Positions 27,133 to 37,749 of a stretch of DNA of 64,000 nucleotides are shown one piece after another (the stretch's first letter is position 1; every line of letters begins with the position of its first letter). Under the pieces are notes generated by a model. That model saw only the letters and a list, made by a program, of their open reading frames with translations, was not told the DNA's origin and made no database searches. The position numbers and the translations under genes are program-made. The stretch spans positions 1 to 64,000 of the forward strand of contig NZ_VRYH01000006.1 in assembly GCF_008079445.1 (NCBI RefSeq). The letters run 5' to 3'. Source of the DNA: Aidingimonas lacisalsi (lineage in GTDB: Bacteria; Pseudomonadota; Gammaproteobacteria; Pseudomonadales; Halomonadaceae).

Positions 27133-28647
27133 ATGTCGACCTTGTCATCATCACTGTATCTGGCGGAACAAGTGCGTGAGCTGGATCGTCGCACCATTGC
27201 CGAAGAGATGAATGGTGACGGTTTCGCGCTGATGAAGCGAGCGGGACGGTCGGCGTATCGGGCCTTGCGGCGGCGTTGGCCGCAGGTCAGGCGGGTAACG
27301 ATTGCCTGTGGTGCCGGAAACAATGCCGGGGATGGTTATGTCGTGGCGGCGTTGGCTGCCGCTGATGGCCTGGATGTGCAGTTACTGGCCTTGCGTGATC
27401 CTGCGTCGCTGTCCGGCGATGCGGGGAGAGCTGTTACCATGGCCGGCGATGCCGGCGTCGAGGCCCTCGCCTGGCAGGCTGACACGCCTCTCGAAGGGGA
27501 GGTCATCGTCGATGCCCTGTTAGGCACCGGACTTGATGGAGCGGTACGCGAGCCTTACGTCGGTGCCATCAGGGCGATCAATGAAAGCCGTTTGCCGGTG
27601 CTGGCTGTCGATATTCCTTCCGGTCTGTCGGCGGATACCGGAGTGGTGCTGGGGACGGCCGTCAGGGCCACGATGACGGTCACCTTCATTGCCGATAAGC
27701 TCGGCCTGCATACGGGGGCAGGCCCGGCCCATGTCGGTGAGCATCGGCTGGATACGCTGGAGGTCATGGCGCCATCGCATGCCGATCTGATACCAGTGGC
27801 ACGGCTGCTTTCATCGACACAACTGGCGGCATGGTTGCCGCCGCGTCTTGCCGATGGACATAAAGGCGATTACGGCCATGTGATGGTCGTAGGGGGGGCA
27901 CCAGGATTCGGCGGCGCTGCGCTGCTGGCTAGCCGTGCTGCGGCGCGACTCGGTGCCGGGAAAGTCAGCCTGGCGACCGCGCCGGAACATGTGACTGCCA
28001 GTCTCGTGTCCTGTCCTGAGGTCATGGTGCATGGGGTGCGCAGCGTCAGCGAACTGACGCCCTTGCTCCACGGTGCGGACGTGATAGCCGTGGGACCGGG
28101 CCTTGGAACGGGAGCCTGGGGACAAGGCATGCTCCAGGGCGTGTTGGATGCCGGCCGTCCTCTGGTCGTGGATGCCGATGCAATCAATTTGCTGGCGGCC
28201 ACTGCGACGGTGATGAACCGGGATGACTGGATTCTCACGCCTCACCCAGGGGAAGCGGCACGGTTGCTGGGTTGGCAGGCCGATGATGTTCAAGCCGACC
28301 GGGTGGTAGCGGTACGACGCTTGCAGCAAGCGTGTGGTGGTGTGGTGGTGCTCAAAGGCAGCGGGACACTGGTTGGCGATGGTCGTGACATCATGGTCTG
28401 TCCCTATGGTAACCCGGGCATGGGGAGTGGTGGCATGGGGGATGTGCTCACCGGCATGATAGCGGCCATGGCGGCGCAGGGGTTGTCGCTTGAGCGAGCG
28501 GCTTGCGCGGGTGTGATAGTGCACTCGCTGGCAGCGGACGATGCGGCGCATGAAGGCGGTCAACGTGGCTTGCTGGCCAGTGATCTGGCATCCTATGCGC
28601 GTTTATGGATCAACCGGCAGGTGCATGGCCCACCTGGCTCGGCCTGA
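27133..28647 (+). CDS. nnr: Bifunctional NAD(P)HX epimerase/dehydratase
   Basis: 504 residues from the ATG at 27133, which has GGAG at good spacing; an ATG seven codons earlier lacks one. It repairs hydrated NAD(P)H. The N-terminal YjeF_N epimerase domain (about 1-215) has GAGNNAGDGYV and VDIPSGLSADTG. The C-terminal ADP-dependent dehydratase (ribokinase-like, about 230-495) has GHVMVVGGAPGFGGA, VDADAINLL, TPHPGEAARLL and NPGMGSGGMGDVLTG. First gene of a long same-strand run to purA. Confidence 0.95.
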   Translation: MSTLSSSLYLAEQVRELDRRTIAEEMNGDGFALMKRAGRSAYRALRRRWPQVRRVTIACGAGNNAGDGYVVAALAAADGLDVQLLALRDPASLSGDAGRAVTMAGDAGVEALAWQADTPLEGEVIVDALLGTGLDGAVREPYVGAIRAINESRLPVLAVDIPSGLSADTGVVLGTAVRATMTVTFIADKLGLHTGAGPAHVGEHRLDTLEVMAPSHADLIPVARLLSSTQLAAWLPPRLADGHKGDYGHVMVVGGAPGFGGAALLASRAAARLGAGKVSLATAPEHVTASLVSCPEVMVHGVRSVSELTPLLHGADVIAVGPGLGTGAWGQGMLQGVLDAGRPLVVDADAINLLAATATVMNRDDWILTPHPGEAARLLGWQADDVQADRVVAVRRLQQACGGVVVLKGSGTLVGDGRDIMVCPYGNPGMGSGGMGDVLTGMIAAMAAQGLSLERAACAGVIVHSLAADDAAHEGGQRGLLASDLASYARLWINRQVHGPPGSA

Positions 28648-28665
28648 TGGAGGATACACTGCCCG

Positions 28666-29169
28666 ATGGAAGACGTGATTCTCCCCGACGAAAATGCTCA
28701 GGTCCGCTTCGGCGAGGCTCTGGGTGAGGCGCTTCAAGGTCAGGGGCTGGTGTATCTCGAGGGAGATCTGGGGGCCGGCAAGACGACGCTGACTCGAGGC
28801 GTGCTGCGTGCATACGGTCACACTGGTGCGGTCAAGAGCCCGACCTATACGTTGGTGGAGCCCTATCAACTGGCTCGGGTCACTCTCTATCATTTCGATC
28901 TGTACCGGTTGGGTGATCCGGAAGAATTGGAGTTCATGGGAGCCCGCGACTTGTTGGGAGAAGGCAATGTGAGCCTGGTCGAATGGCCAGGACGTGGCGA
29001 AGGGTGGTTGCCGCTCCCGGACCTCTGGTTGCACTTGGGTGTGATGGCGCCGGGACGCCGAGTGTCCATGGTGGCATACAGTGAACACGGCAAGCTGACG
29101 TTACAGCAGCTTACCGAGAACCTGGCATACGTATATGGCCCTACCAAGGTGAGTCATGGAACGTCATAG
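28666..29169 (+). CDS. tsaE: tRNA threonylcarbamoyladenosine biosynthesis protein TsaE
   Basis: 167 residues. ATPase partner of TsaB and TsaD in t6A37 formation. Walker A GDLGAGKTTLTRG (about 34-46), then SPTYTLVEPY, the YHFDLYRL strand and VEWPGRGE. It starts 18 nt after nnr and overlaps the following amidase gene by 14 bp. Confidence 0.95.
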   Translation: MEDVILPDENAQVRFGEALGEALQGQGLVYLEGDLGAGKTTLTRGVLRAYGHTGAVKSPTYTLVEPYQLARVTLYHFDLYRLGDPEELEFMGARDLLGEGNVSLVEWPGRGEGWLPLPDLWLHLGVMAPGRRVSMVAYSEHGKLTLQQLTENLAYVYGPTKVSHGTS

Positions 29170-30691
29170 GGCGCGTCGTAGCATGGGTGTGAAATATCGC
29201 GGTGATGGACAGAGTCCCGACAGGTCTCCGGTGCGTGGCGGGGCATACCGTCGAGTCGGCTGGTCAACGCTGCTGTTGGCCATCGTATTGATGCCATGGT
29301 CGGCCCTGGCGGAGGCTGCGCAGGTGGACAATGTGCGTCTGTGGGCGGCACCGGACCATGCGCGACTCGTCTTTGACCTGTCGGAAGCCGCGGATGCCAA
29401 TGTCTTCATGCTCGATGATCCGGAGCGACTGGTCATCGATCTCGATGATAGTCGTCTGAAGGCGGATATCGACGGTCTCGATCTTGAGGGCAGTGCCATC
29501 AGCGGCATCCGAACGGGCGTCCGTGAGGGCGATGACCTGCGTGTGGTTCTGGATCTGGAGAGACCCATCGAACCGCGCAATTTCTCCCTGGCCCCCAATG
29601 ATCAGTATGGCCACCGTCTCGTCGTGGATCTGGAGTACCCTGGCGAGAGTGCCGTTCAGGATCCCATTGATCCCATCGAGGCGATGATCCGTGAGCAGGA
29701 GATCGCTGCCGATAGGGCGCAGGCCCAGCACCGGATGGAAGGACGCGACGGCGAAGAGGCGGCGGTCGATGCACTGCAACAGGCGCAGCCTCACCCCAAA
29801 CGCGATATCATCATTGCCATCGATGCCGGGCACGGTGGTGAAGATCCCGGGGCCATTGGCCCGAGTGGTACGCGTGAAAAGGATGTCGTGCTCGATATCG
29901 CGACTCGGTTGCAGCGTCGGGTCAATGACGCCGAAGGGTTCAAGGCAGTGATGATCCGTGATGATGATTATTATGTGGGACTGCGTGAGCGAACACGAAT
30001 AGCGCGACAGCAGAAAGCGGATTTCTTCGTGTCGCTTCATGCTGATGCATTTCGCAGCTCTCAACCCCATGGCAGTTCGGTGTTTGCCTTGTCGCAACGC
30101 GGTGCGACGTCAGAGACGGCCAAGTGGTTGGCAGAGAGTGAAAACCAGGCCGATCTCATCGGTGGCGTCGACGGCAATCTGTCGCTGGATGACAAGGATG
30201 AAGTGCTGCGTGGTGTCCTGCTGGATTTGACGATGACGGCGACCTTGAATGATTCACTGTCCATCGGGGACCGGGTCCTGGGTCAGTTGGGGCAAGTCAA
30301 TCATCTGCATAAGTCCCAAGTGGAACAGGCGGGGTTCATGGTCCTGAAATCGCCGGATATTCCTTCGTTACTGGTAGAGACCGGCTTCATTTCCAATCCC
30401 GATGAGGAGCGACGGCTCTTGGACCCTGCCCATCAGGCCGAGATGGCCGATGCGATATTCTCCGGTATGCTGACTCATTTTGAGAACAACCCACCGCCGA
30501 CGAGTCTGCTTGCCTGGCAACGGGACCAGAACCGCGGGGAATCCAACAATGAGTACCGTATCCAGCCTGGCGATACCCTGTCGGAAATTGCATCACGGCA
30601 TCAGGTGCCTGTAGCACAACTCAGGCAGGTCAACGAGATCAACGGTGATATCATTAGAGTCGGTCAGGTGCTGCAGATACCCAACTCATAG
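29156..30691 (+). CDS. N-acetylmuramoyl-L-alanine amidase (AmiB/AmiC type) with AMIN and LysM domains
   Basis: 511 residues. Zinc amidase cleaving septal peptidoglycan in the periplasm. Order: a long basic N-terminus with signal-type hydrophobic core (about 36-52, ending ALAEA), an AMIN domain (about 56-160), a linker, Amidase_3 from about 218 with IAIDAGHGGEDPGAIG (zinc His) and FVSLHADAF, the glutamate in LLVETGFISN, and a C-terminal LysM (about 464-510, YRIQPGDTLSEIA). The LysM makes it closer to E. coli AmiB. The roughly 35 residues before the signal core are unusual; translation may begin at the Met at residue 10. Start ATG has AAGGTGA upstream, inside tsaE. Confidence 0.93.
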   Translation: MERHRARRSMGVKYRGDGQSPDRSPVRGGAYRRVGWSTLLLAIVLMPWSALAEAAQVDNVRLWAAPDHARLVFDLSEAADANVFMLDDPERLVIDLDDSRLKADIDGLDLEGSAISGIRTGVREGDDLRVVLDLERPIEPRNFSLAPNDQYGHRLVVDLEYPGESAVQDPIDPIEAMIREQEIAADRAQAQHRMEGRDGEEAAVDALQQAQPHPKRDIIIAIDAGHGGEDPGAIGPSGTREKDVVLDIATRLQRRVNDAEGFKAVMIRDDDYYVGLRERTRIARQQKADFFVSLHADAFRSSQPHGSSVFALSQRGATSETAKWLAESENQADLIGGVDGNLSLDDKDEVLRGVLLDLTMTATLNDSLSIGDRVLGQLGQVNHLHKSQVEQAGFMVLKSPDIPSLLVETGFISNPDEERRLLDPAHQAEMADAIFSGMLTHFENNPPPTSLLAWQRDQNRGESNNEYRIQPGDTLSEIASRHQVPVAQLRQVNEINGDIIRVGQVLQIPNS

Positions 30692-30775
30692 CCTGTCCTC
30701 CATCATCGAGTGGCGCCATGGCTTCCCGAAGCGTTTCGGCATGTGGCGTCGCTCTTTACCCCGATGTGGAACGAT

Positions 30776-32701
30776 ATGTCCGAGCACCGATACATACGTA
30801 CTCTCGACCCCCGTTTATCCAACCAGATCGCCGCCGGAGAAGTGGTCGAGCGACCGGCGTCCGTGGTCAAGGAACTCGTCGAAAATGCAATCGATGCCGG
30901 CAGCGAGCGAATCGACATCGAGCTGGAAAATGGTGGTACACGCCTGATTCGCATACGCGATGATGGTGGAGGCATCGCCGAGGAGGATTTGCATCTGGCC
31001 CTGTCGCGGCATGCAACCAGCAAGATTGCATCGCTGGAGGATCTGGAAGGCGTCGCGAGTCTTGGCTTTCGAGGTGAGGCATTGGCGTCGATCAGTTCGG
31101 TGTCACGCCTTGAACTTGTCTCCAACATCCACGCTGACCCACAGCAGGGTTGGCGCGTCGTCGCTGAAGGGCGGCAGATGGAGCCGCGTTTATCACCGGC
31201 GCCCCATCCGCGCGGTACCTCGGTCACCGTGCGCGATCTGTTTTTCAATACGCCGGCGCGTCGCAAGTTTCTGCGTACAGAAAAGACCGAATTCGGCCAT
31301 GTGGAAGAGGCCTTTCGCCGTTTGGCGCTGTCGCGATTCGATATCGGCCTGACTTTGAAGCATCAACAGAAGACGCTCCATCAGCTACGCCCAGGGAACG
31401 ATACGGCAGCTCATGAGCGCCGTGTGTCGGCATTATTGGGTTCCAGGTTTCTCGACAATGCCCTGCATCTGGATATGGAAACCGGTGGGATGCGCCTCTG
31501 GGGGTGGGTCGGTTTGCCGACACATTCCCGTGCTCAGGCCGATCAGCAATATTTCTTCGTCAACCGTCGCGTCGTGCGCGACCGACTGGTCGCGCATGCC
31601 ATCCGTCAAGCGTATCGCGACGTCCTGTTTCACGGTCGCCATCCGGTCTTCGTGCTGTATCTGGAGGTCGACCCTGCGGTGGTGGACGTCAATGTCCATC
31701 CGACCAAGCACGAGGTTCGTTTTCGTGACGGACGCATGGTCCATGACTTTCTCTTTTCCAGTCTGCATCGGGCACTGGGCGAAGCCAAGCCCAGTGCCGA
31801 GTCTCAGGAAACGCCGGCGGACGATGCGGCAGGAGACGCTGACAAGTCGCCCAGCGACGCAACGCAACCGGCGTCGCCACAATGGCAACAACAGCCCATG
31901 GCCTTGAACTCAGGAAGCGATACCTCAAGACCGACCGCCAACCGCGTACGCCAGTTCATGGCCGGGTATCAGGCGTTGCATCCCGATCACGAGGAAAGCT
32001 TGCTGACACCGCAGGCTGGACCCTCCGCTGACACGCCAAGGCGCGAGGTGGAACGTGAGGCCGAGATGCCGAGCGCGGACGCTGCGGCATGGCCGGCACC
32101 GGATGACGCCACGCAGGCGCCACCGCTCGGATATGCGGTTGCGCAACTGCACGGTGTCTATATCCTGTCGCAGAGTCCGCGTGGCCTGGTACTGGTCGAC
32201 ATGCATGCCGCTCATGAACGAATCACCTATGAGCGGATGAAGGCTCAGGTTCATGGTGGCCAGCTCGACGCACAGGCGCTGCTGATGCCGGTTTCCATCG
32301 CGGTAACTGCACAGGAAGCGGAGACCGCCGAGCGTGAGCGTGACGCTTTCACGCGTCTAGGGGTCGAGCTCGATGCGGCCGGTCCCGAAACGTTGCTGGT
32401 GCGACAGTTACCTGCGATGTTGGCCGACGCTGATGTCGAGCCACTGATTCGCGATATGCTGAGTGAGTTGGAGCGTTATGGGCGCTCGGATCGCTTGCAG
32501 GCACATATCGACGATATACTGTCGACCATGGCCTGTCATGGAAGCGTCAGAGCCAATCGTCACCTGACACTACCCGAGATGAATGCCTTGCTGCGCGACA
32601 TGGAGCGTACAGAGCGCAGTGGCCAGTGTAATCATGGCCGCCCAACCTGGTGTGAAATGACCATGAATCAACTCGACAAACTCTTCCTGCGTGGCCAATG
32701 A
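30776..32701 (+). CDS. mutL: DNA mismatch repair protein MutL
   Basis: 641 residues from the ATG at 30776. The N-terminal GHKL ATPase shows [21 protein letters not shown] and [10 protein letters not shown], and the transducer domain shows [13 protein letters not shown] variable linker spans about 350-440. The C-terminal dimer domain carries [12 protein letters not shown] (about 476-487), which matches the MutL endonuclease motif DQHA(X)2E(X)4E except Met for Gln, so this MutL may nick DNA itself, as expected in species without MutH. The last 4 bp overlap miaA (ATGA). The frame is open 22 codons upstream of the chosen start. Confidence 0.96.
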   Translation: MSEHRYIRTLDPRLSNQIAAGEVVERPASVVKELVENAIDAGSERIDIELENGGTRLIRIRDDGGGIAEEDLHLALSRHATSKIASLEDLEGVASLGFRGEALASISSVSRLELVSNIHADPQQGWRVVAEGRQMEPRLSPAPHPRGTSVTVRDLFFNTPARRKFLRTEKTEFGHVEEAFRRLALSRFDIGLTLKHQQKTLHQLRPGNDTAAHERRVSALLGSRFLDNALHLDMETGGMRLWGWVGLPTHSRAQADQQYFFVNRRVVRDRLVAHAIRQAYRDVLFHGRHPVFVLYLEVDPAVVDVNVHPTKHEVRFRDGRMVHDFLFSSLHRALGEAKPSAESQETPADDAAGDADKSPSDATQPASPQWQQQPMALNSGSDTSRPTANRVRQFMAGYQALHPDHEESLLTPQAGPSADTPRREVEREAEMPSADAAAWPAPDDATQAPPLGYAVAQLHGVYILSQSPRGLVLVDMHAAHERITYERMKAQVHGGQLDAQALLMPVSIAVTAQEAETAERERDAFTRLGVELDAAGPETLLVRQLPAMLADADVEPLIRDMLSELERYGRSDRLQAHIDDILSTMACHGSVRANRHLTLPEMNALLRDMERTERSGQCNHGRPTWCEMTMNQLDKLFLRGQ

Positions 32702-33642
32702 ACGCTGGTGATTCTCGTCCTTTGGCGATATTCCTGATGGGAGCCACGGCATCCGGCAAGACGGACTTGGCCATCGAACTCCAGGAGCGGTTCGATTGTG
32801 AGCTCATCAGTGTCGATTCGGCGATGGTCTATCGTGGCATGGACATCGGTACGGCCAAGCCGAGCCGGAACGAGCTGGCGCGTGCTCCCCACCGTCTTAT
32901 CGATATACGTGAGCCTTCCGAACCCTATTCGGTGGCGGAGTTTCGTGAGGATGCGCGTCACGAAATGCGACAAATTACCGCATCAGGGAGAGTGCCTCTG
33001 CTCGTCGGGGGAAGCATGCTTTATTACAAGCATCTGGTCGATGGAGTTGCCAACTTGCCCTCGGCCGATGCCGAGGTCAGGCAGAGGCTTCAGGCATGGA
33101 GTGAGCAAGAGGGGCTGGGGGCGCTACATGCCGAGCTGGCCCGCGTCGATCCACCGTCGGCCGCGCGGATCGGCGACAATGATCCTCAGCGCCTGATGCG
33201 TGCTCTGGAGGTCTATCGCTTGACCGGGAGGCCCCTGAGTGAACTGTGGCGTGAACAACGTCCTGAAACCTTCCCGTGGCGTATACTGTCGATAGGGTTG
33301 GCTCCCGCTGATCGCCGGGTTCTGCATGAGCGTATCGCGAACCGCTTTACCCGCATGCTCGACAATGGATTTCTCGATGAGGTTGGCGCGTTGCGTGAGC
33401 GGGGAGACCTTCACTTGGGGCTGCCGTCGATGAAGAGCGTTGGTTACCGTCAGGCCTGGGAATATCTCGATGGCTATGGTGATCTTGAAACGCTTCATCA
33501 GCGGGGGGTGATAGCAACGCGGCAACTGGCCAAGCGCCAGATTACCTGGATGCGAGGATGGAAAGGGTTGCACTGGGTGGATGCGCAACGTAAAGAAGCG
33601 TTTCCCGAGGTGTTGAAGATCGTGCGCGCAAGCACCACATAG
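32698..33642 (+). CDS. miaA: tRNA dimethylallyltransferase MiaA
   Basis: 314 residues. Adds dimethylallyl to A37 of tRNAs reading UNN codons. P-loop [14 protein letters not shown] at 15-28, then [35 protein letters not shown] and the tRNA-contacting region with [12 protein letters not shown]. It overlaps mutL by 4 bp and precedes hfq, the conserved order. Confidence 0.97.
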   Translation: MNAGDSRPLAIFLMGATASGKTDLAIELQERFDCELISVDSAMVYRGMDIGTAKPSRNELARAPHRLIDIREPSEPYSVAEFREDARHEMRQITASGRVPLLVGGSMLYYKHLVDGVANLPSADAEVRQRLQAWSEQEGLGALHAELARVDPPSAARIGDNDPQRLMRALEVYRLTGRPLSELWREQRPETFPWRILSIGLAPADRRVLHERIANRFTRMLDNGFLDEVGALRERGDLHLGLPSMKSVGYRQAWEYLDGYGDLETLHQRGVIATRQLAKRQITWMRGWKGLHWVDAQRKEAFPEVLKIVRASTT

Positions 33643-33766
33643 CGTAACATGGCAGGTTCGATCGGACGGCCATGGCCTATAGACGATTTCTTGCGCCGGT
33701 CCGTCATAGAGACTCGGCGAACGAGAAGAACGACATCAATCAAAGAGACAGTTTAGGGAGAGCAAA

Positions 33767-34012
33767 ATGTCCAAAGGGCAGTCCCTTCAAGATCCGTACC
33801 TGAACATTCTGCGCAAGGAGCGCATTCCGGTATCGATTTTCCTGGTCAATGGCATCAAGTTGCAGGGGCAGATCGAATCCTTCGATCAGTTCGTCATTCT
33901 TCTGCGCAATACCGTTAGTCAGATGGTTTACAAGCACGCTATCTCAACGGTGGTGCCGTCGCGTAGTGTAAGATTGCCGGCTCAGGACCCTGCGGCGCCT
34001 GAGGAAAGTTGA
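33767..34012 (+). CDS. hfq: RNA chaperone Hfq
   Basis: 81 residues. Hexameric Sm-like protein that pairs small RNAs with mRNAs. Sm1 region [21 protein letters not shown] and the Sm2 YKHAIST strand are near-identical to those of other gammaproteobacteria. The C-terminal tail is short (about 14 residues) compared with E. coli (102 residues). Ribosome binding site AGGGAGA, 124 nt after miaA. Confidence 0.98.
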   Translation: MSKGQSLQDPYLNILRKERIPVSIFLVNGIKLQGQIESFDQFVILLRNTVSQMVYKHAISTVVPSRSVRLPAQDPAAPEES

Positions 34013-34026
34013 TCGCGAGGTAATGA

Positions 34027-35343
34027 TTGTTTTTTGAGCGACCCGATGTCGGCGAGACGGCGATACTCGTCCATATTGATTTTCAGGACGACCAGGCGCG
34101 TGAAGACTCGGGAGAATTTCTCGAATTGGTGCGCTCCGCTGGAGCCGAACCGCTATCGATGATGAACGGGAGTCGGCGTCGCCCCGACTCCCGTACCTTT
34201 ATCGGCAGTGGCAAGCTGGATGAACTGCGCGAACGTCTGATCGAGCATCGTGCCGAGTTGGTGATTTTCAATCATGCGCTCAGCCCCTCGCAGGAGCGAA
34301 ACCTGGAACGCGAGCTGAAGTGCCGAGTCTTGGACCGGACTGGCTTGATTCTGGATATTTTTGCCCAGCGTGCACGTACCCACGAGGGGAAGCTGCAGGT
34401 GGAGCTGGCGCAACTCGAATACATGTCGACTCGACTAGTACGGGGTTGGACACACCTTGAGCGCCAGAAGGGGGGGATCGGGCTGCGCGGGCCTGGGGAA
34501 ACTCAGCTCGAAACCGACCGCCGTCTGTTGCGTGGGCGTATCAAGGCGATCCATAAACGGCTCGACAAAGTGCGTAGCCAGCGTGGCCAGAACCGCCGTG
34601 CTCGTGCTCGTGCCGAAATTCCCAGCGTGTCGTTGGTCGGGTATACCAATGCTGGCAAGTCGACGCTGTTCAATACCATGACGCAGTCGTCGGTCTATGC
34701 GGCGGATCAGTTGTTCGCGACGCTGGATCCGACATTGCGGCGTCTTGAAATCGCGGATGTGGGTCCCGTCGTCCTGGCCGATACCGTCGGGTTCATCAGA
34801 CATTTGCCCCACAAGTTGGTCGAAGCGTTTCAGGCAACCTTGCAGGAAGCCGCCGAAGCCTCCTTGTTGGTGCATGTTATCGATGCGGCGGACCCCGACC
34901 GGGAATACAACGTTGAACAGGTCCAGGGCGTGCTACAGGAAATCGGTGCCGAAGGCGTACCGACGCTGCTGGTCATGAACAAGATAGATCTGTTCGATTC
35001 AGCACCACGCATCGAGCGTGACGGAACAGGGATGCCTGAATCCGTATGGCTGTCGGCACAGCGGGGTCAGGGGATCGATCTACTCAATCAGGCGCTTTCC
35101 GAGTGTCTGGCCGAGGATGTGCTGGATACCCATTTGACGTTGTCGCCCACTCAAGGACGGTTACGAGCCGGGTTGCATGAATTAGGCGCCGTCAATGAAG
35201 AACATTTTGATGAACAAGGCCGAAGTCTACTGGACATCCGCCTCCCCAAACGTGATTTCATGCAACTGCTGTCACGCTTGGATGAAAATGCCGATGACTA
35301 TTTGTCGTCGGAACAACGTGACAAACCGGTCTGGGAACCCTGA
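34027..35343 (+). CDS. hflX: Ribosome-associated GTPase HflX
   Basis: 438 residues. Splits stalled 70S ribosomes under stress. An N-terminal HflX domain with a glycine-rich ATP-binding segment (FIGSGKLDEL, RGPGETQLETDRRLL) precedes the GTPase motifs GYTNAGKSTLFN (G1), ADTVGFIRHLPH (G3) and NKIDL (G4). The start is TTG at 34027 with GAGG 11-8 nt upstream; the only nearby ATG (34024) runs into a stop after four codons. The N-terminus FFERPDVGETA matches E. coli FDRYDAGEQA, supporting TTG. It follows hfq by 14 nt. Confidence 0.95.
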   Translation: MFFERPDVGETAILVHIDFQDDQAREDSGEFLELVRSAGAEPLSMMNGSRRRPDSRTFIGSGKLDELRERLIEHRAELVIFNHALSPSQERNLERELKCRVLDRTGLILDIFAQRARTHEGKLQVELAQLEYMSTRLVRGWTHLERQKGGIGLRGPGETQLETDRRLLRGRIKAIHKRLDKVRSQRGQNRRARARAEIPSVSLVGYTNAGKSTLFNTMTQSSVYAADQLFATLDPTLRRLEIADVGPVVLADTVGFIRHLPHKLVEAFQATLQEAAEASLLVHVIDAADPDREYNVEQVQGVLQEIGAEGVPTLLVMNKIDLFDSAPRIERDGTGMPESVWLSAQRGQGIDLLNQALSECLAEDVLDTHLTLSPTQGRLRAGLHELGAVNEEHFDEQGRSLLDIRLPKRDFMQLLSRLDENADDYLSSEQRDKPVWEP

Positions 35344-35480
35344 TGATGCGGGATGCATCCAGGGAGTTCATGCTCGGTAACGCAAAGCGCAACCAATAGC
35401 GCGGTATGCGATGTTGCGGCGTACCGCTGTGACTGATGTCTACGGGTCGAGTAACGCAACGCCTATAGTGGAGAGGACGT

Positions 35481-36698
35481 ATGGCTTGGAACGAGCCTGG
35501 CGGTGGTAATCAGCACGACCCCTGGAGCGGCGGTGGCCGACGAGGGGGTGGTGGCAACGGCGGTGGCAAGAACCAGGGGCCGCCTGACCTCGACGAGGCA
35601 CTGAAGAAGTTTCAGGATAAAATCAATAAGCTGCTGGGCGGACGCGGCAAACGTGGCAGCGGTGGTAAAGGCAGCGGAGGCGGTGGTCGCCGCAACAGCT
35701 TTACCTTACCGGGACTGTTGCTCGTCGTGGCCGCCGCGATATGGGCCGCCAGCGGTTTCTATCTGGTCGATCAGTCTGAACGGGGGGTCGTGCTGCGATT
35801 CGGTGAATACCTCGAAACGGTGACGCCGGGCTTGCACTGGAATCCGCCGCTGATTGACGACGTGCGGATGGTGAACGTGACTCGAGTACGCTCTCTGACG
35901 CAGACGCAATCGATGCTGACGCGTGACGAAAACATCGTTGAAGTCGAAATTTCGGCGCAATACCAGGTCGCGAATCCGCGCGATTACGTACTCAATGTGC
36001 GTGATCCGGAACTGAGCATCGATAATTCCCTGGATTCCGCGCTGCGACATGTGGTCGGCGGCACCGAGATGATCGATATCCTGACGTCAGGACGTGAGAT
36101 TCTTGGCAGTTCCGTGGCCAGTCGTCTGCAGTCGTATCAGGAAGCCTACGGCACGGGTATTCGGTTGCAAACGATCAACATTGAATCGACATCCGCGCCC
36201 GAGCCTGTCATTGACGCGTTTGATGACGTGATCCGTGCCCGCGAGGATCGCCAGCGTACGATCAACGAGGCCATGGCCTATGCCAATGCGATCATTCCGG
36301 AAGCGCAAGGTCGGGCACAGCGGCTGATCGAACGTGGCCAAGGCTATCGTGAATCCGTCGTCGCCGAAGCGCAGGGTGCGGCGAATCGCTTCAACTCGTT
36401 ACTGACTGAATATCAACAGTCGCCCGAGTTGATGCGCGAGCGCCTCTACCTGGATGCCGTCAGCGAGGTAATGGGCAGAACCGACAAGGTGTTGCTCGAT
36501 GTCGATGAAAGCAGCCCGGTCATGTACTTGCCTTTGGATCAGTTGCGCAGCGGTAGCGGATCGGGTAGCCGATCAAGCGAGGATGACAGTCTTAGTGACA
36601 ATGAGGTCGATGCGGAATTGCTGGAGCGTATGCGAAGCCAGCAACAAAATAGCAGCAGTAGTGGCACAAGCAGCGGTCTCCGCAGGGAGGGTCGGTAA
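35481..36698 (+). CDS. hflK: FtsH protease modulator HflK
   Basis: 405 residues. Forms with HflC the large inner-membrane, periplasmic-facing cage around FtsH. A Gly-rich, basic N-terminal cytoplasmic tail (1-72) precedes one transmembrane helix (about 74-96), then the SPFH/band-7 domain (about 97-300), helical region and a Ser-rich C-terminal tail. ATG has GGAGAGG upstream. The hflC ATG overlaps its stop by one base (TAATG). Confidence 0.96.
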   Translation: MAWNEPGGGNQHDPWSGGGRRGGGGNGGGKNQGPPDLDEALKKFQDKINKLLGGRGKRGSGGKGSGGGGRRNSFTLPGLLLVVAAAIWAASGFYLVDQSERGVVLRFGEYLETVTPGLHWNPPLIDDVRMVNVTRVRSLTQTQSMLTRDENIVEVEISAQYQVANPRDYVLNVRDPELSIDNSLDSALRHVVGGTEMIDILTSGREILGSSVASRLQSYQEAYGTGIRLQTINIESTSAPEPVIDAFDDVIRAREDRQRTINEAMAYANAIIPEAQGRAQRLIERGQGYRESVVAEAQGAANRFNSLLTEYQQSPELMRERLYLDAVSEVMGRTDKVLLDVDESSPVMYLPLDQLRSGSGSGSRSSEDDSLSDNEVDAELLERMRSQQQNSSSSGTSSGLRREGR

Positions 36699-37597
36699 TG
36701 ATCAATAATCGTTCCTTGCTGATCGTCGCCGGGCTGGGTGCCCTTGCCTGGTTGGGCAGCAATTCGCTGTACATCGTCGACGAGACCGAGCGCGCACTGA
36801 AACTGCGCTTTGGGGCAATCGTTGAAGAAGATATCCAGCCGGGGCTGCATTTCAAGATCCCGATAACCCAGACTGTGCGCAAGTTCGACTCCCGCGTGCT
36901 GACCTTGGATACGGATCCGAGCCGCTATCTGACGCTGGAGCAGAAAGCCGTCATCGTCGATTCCTACGTGAAATGGCAGATCGTCGATCCGACGCGCTAT
37001 TACGAAGCCACGTCGGGGGATGAAATGACGGCGCTTGGGTTGATCCAGCCACGTGTCGACGAAAGCCTGCGTAATGAGTTCGGGCGGCTGGACCTGCAGG
37101 AAATCATCTCTGAAAAGCGGGATGACCTCATGACCAGTTCGGCCGAAGAGCTGGATGAACTCATGCGTAACGAACTGGGTGTGGCGATTCGTGATATCCG
37201 GGTCAAGCAGATAGATCTACCCGATGACGTCTCTTCGGCAGTGTATGAGCGGATGCGCTCCGAGCGTCAACGCGAGGCACGTGAATGGCGGGCCCAGGGG
37301 TCAGAAGAGGCCGAACGCATTCGAGCCAACGCTGATCGTCGTCGCGAAGTGCTGCTTGCACAGGCTGAAGAGCGAGCCGAGACATTGCGTGGTGAAGGGG
37401 ATGCAGAAGCGGCCGGGATCTACGCCGGAGCCTATCAGCAGGATCCTGAGTTCTTCAGTTTCTACCGTAGCCTGAATGCGTATCTCGATAGCTTCGATGG
37501 CGAGGGAGACATGATGGTTCTTGAACCGGACAGTGACTTCTTCCGCTATCTGAACCAGTTCGAATCGCTCGAGGAAACCGGAAATGGCGGGGAGTAA
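36698..37597 (+). CDS. hflC: FtsH protease modulator HflC
   Basis: 299 residues. Partner of HflK. An N-terminal membrane anchor (about 4-22) is followed by a band-7 domain with VDETERALKLRFG, and a long helix including SERQREAREWRAQGSEEAERIRANADR, typical of the family. It is translationally coupled to hflK. A terminator lies behind it. Confidence 0.96.
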   Translation: MINNRSLLIVAGLGALAWLGSNSLYIVDETERALKLRFGAIVEEDIQPGLHFKIPITQTVRKFDSRVLTLDTDPSRYLTLEQKAVIVDSYVKWQIVDPTRYYEATSGDEMTALGLIQPRVDESLRNEFGRLDLQEIISEKRDDLMTSSAEELDELMRNELGVAIRDIRVKQIDLPDDVSSAVYERMRSERQREAREWRAQGSEEAERIRANADRRREVLLAQAEERAETLRGEGDAEAAGIYAGAYQQDPEFFSFYRSLNAYLDSFDGEGDMMVLEPDSDFFRYLNQFESLEETGNGGE

Positions 37598-37674
37598 CTC
37601 CCCCGACCCGGCGTCAGGTGGCGCCGGGTTACCCATTCCGGGTTCATCACTGCGCTAAACATGGTAGACTCCAT

Positions 37675-37699
37675 AAACCGGGCATGGCCCGGTTTTTTT
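37675..37699 (+). terminator. Rho-independent terminator after hflC
   Basis: 9-bp stem AAACCGGGC (37675-37683) / GCCCGGTTT (37687-37695) with ATG loop and a run of seven Ts. A second hairpin (ACCCGGCG ... CGCCGGGT, about 37605-37629) lies just before it. Confidence 0.9.
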
Positions 37700-37749
37700 G
37701 TGGGTCCGCCCCTCGACTATGAGCTGAACGATTCTGGCAGGATAGCAAT

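Noticed and set aside
29156-29310. Twin-arginine signal on the amidase
   Set aside because: There is an Arg-Arg before the hydrophobic core, but the full S/T-R-R-x-F-L-K pattern is absent, so a Sec signal with a long N-region is more likely.
34023-34040. Possible frameshift at the hflX start because no ATG fits
   Set aside because: A TTG start with a well-placed GAGG gives an N-terminus matching E. coli HflX, so no error is needed.
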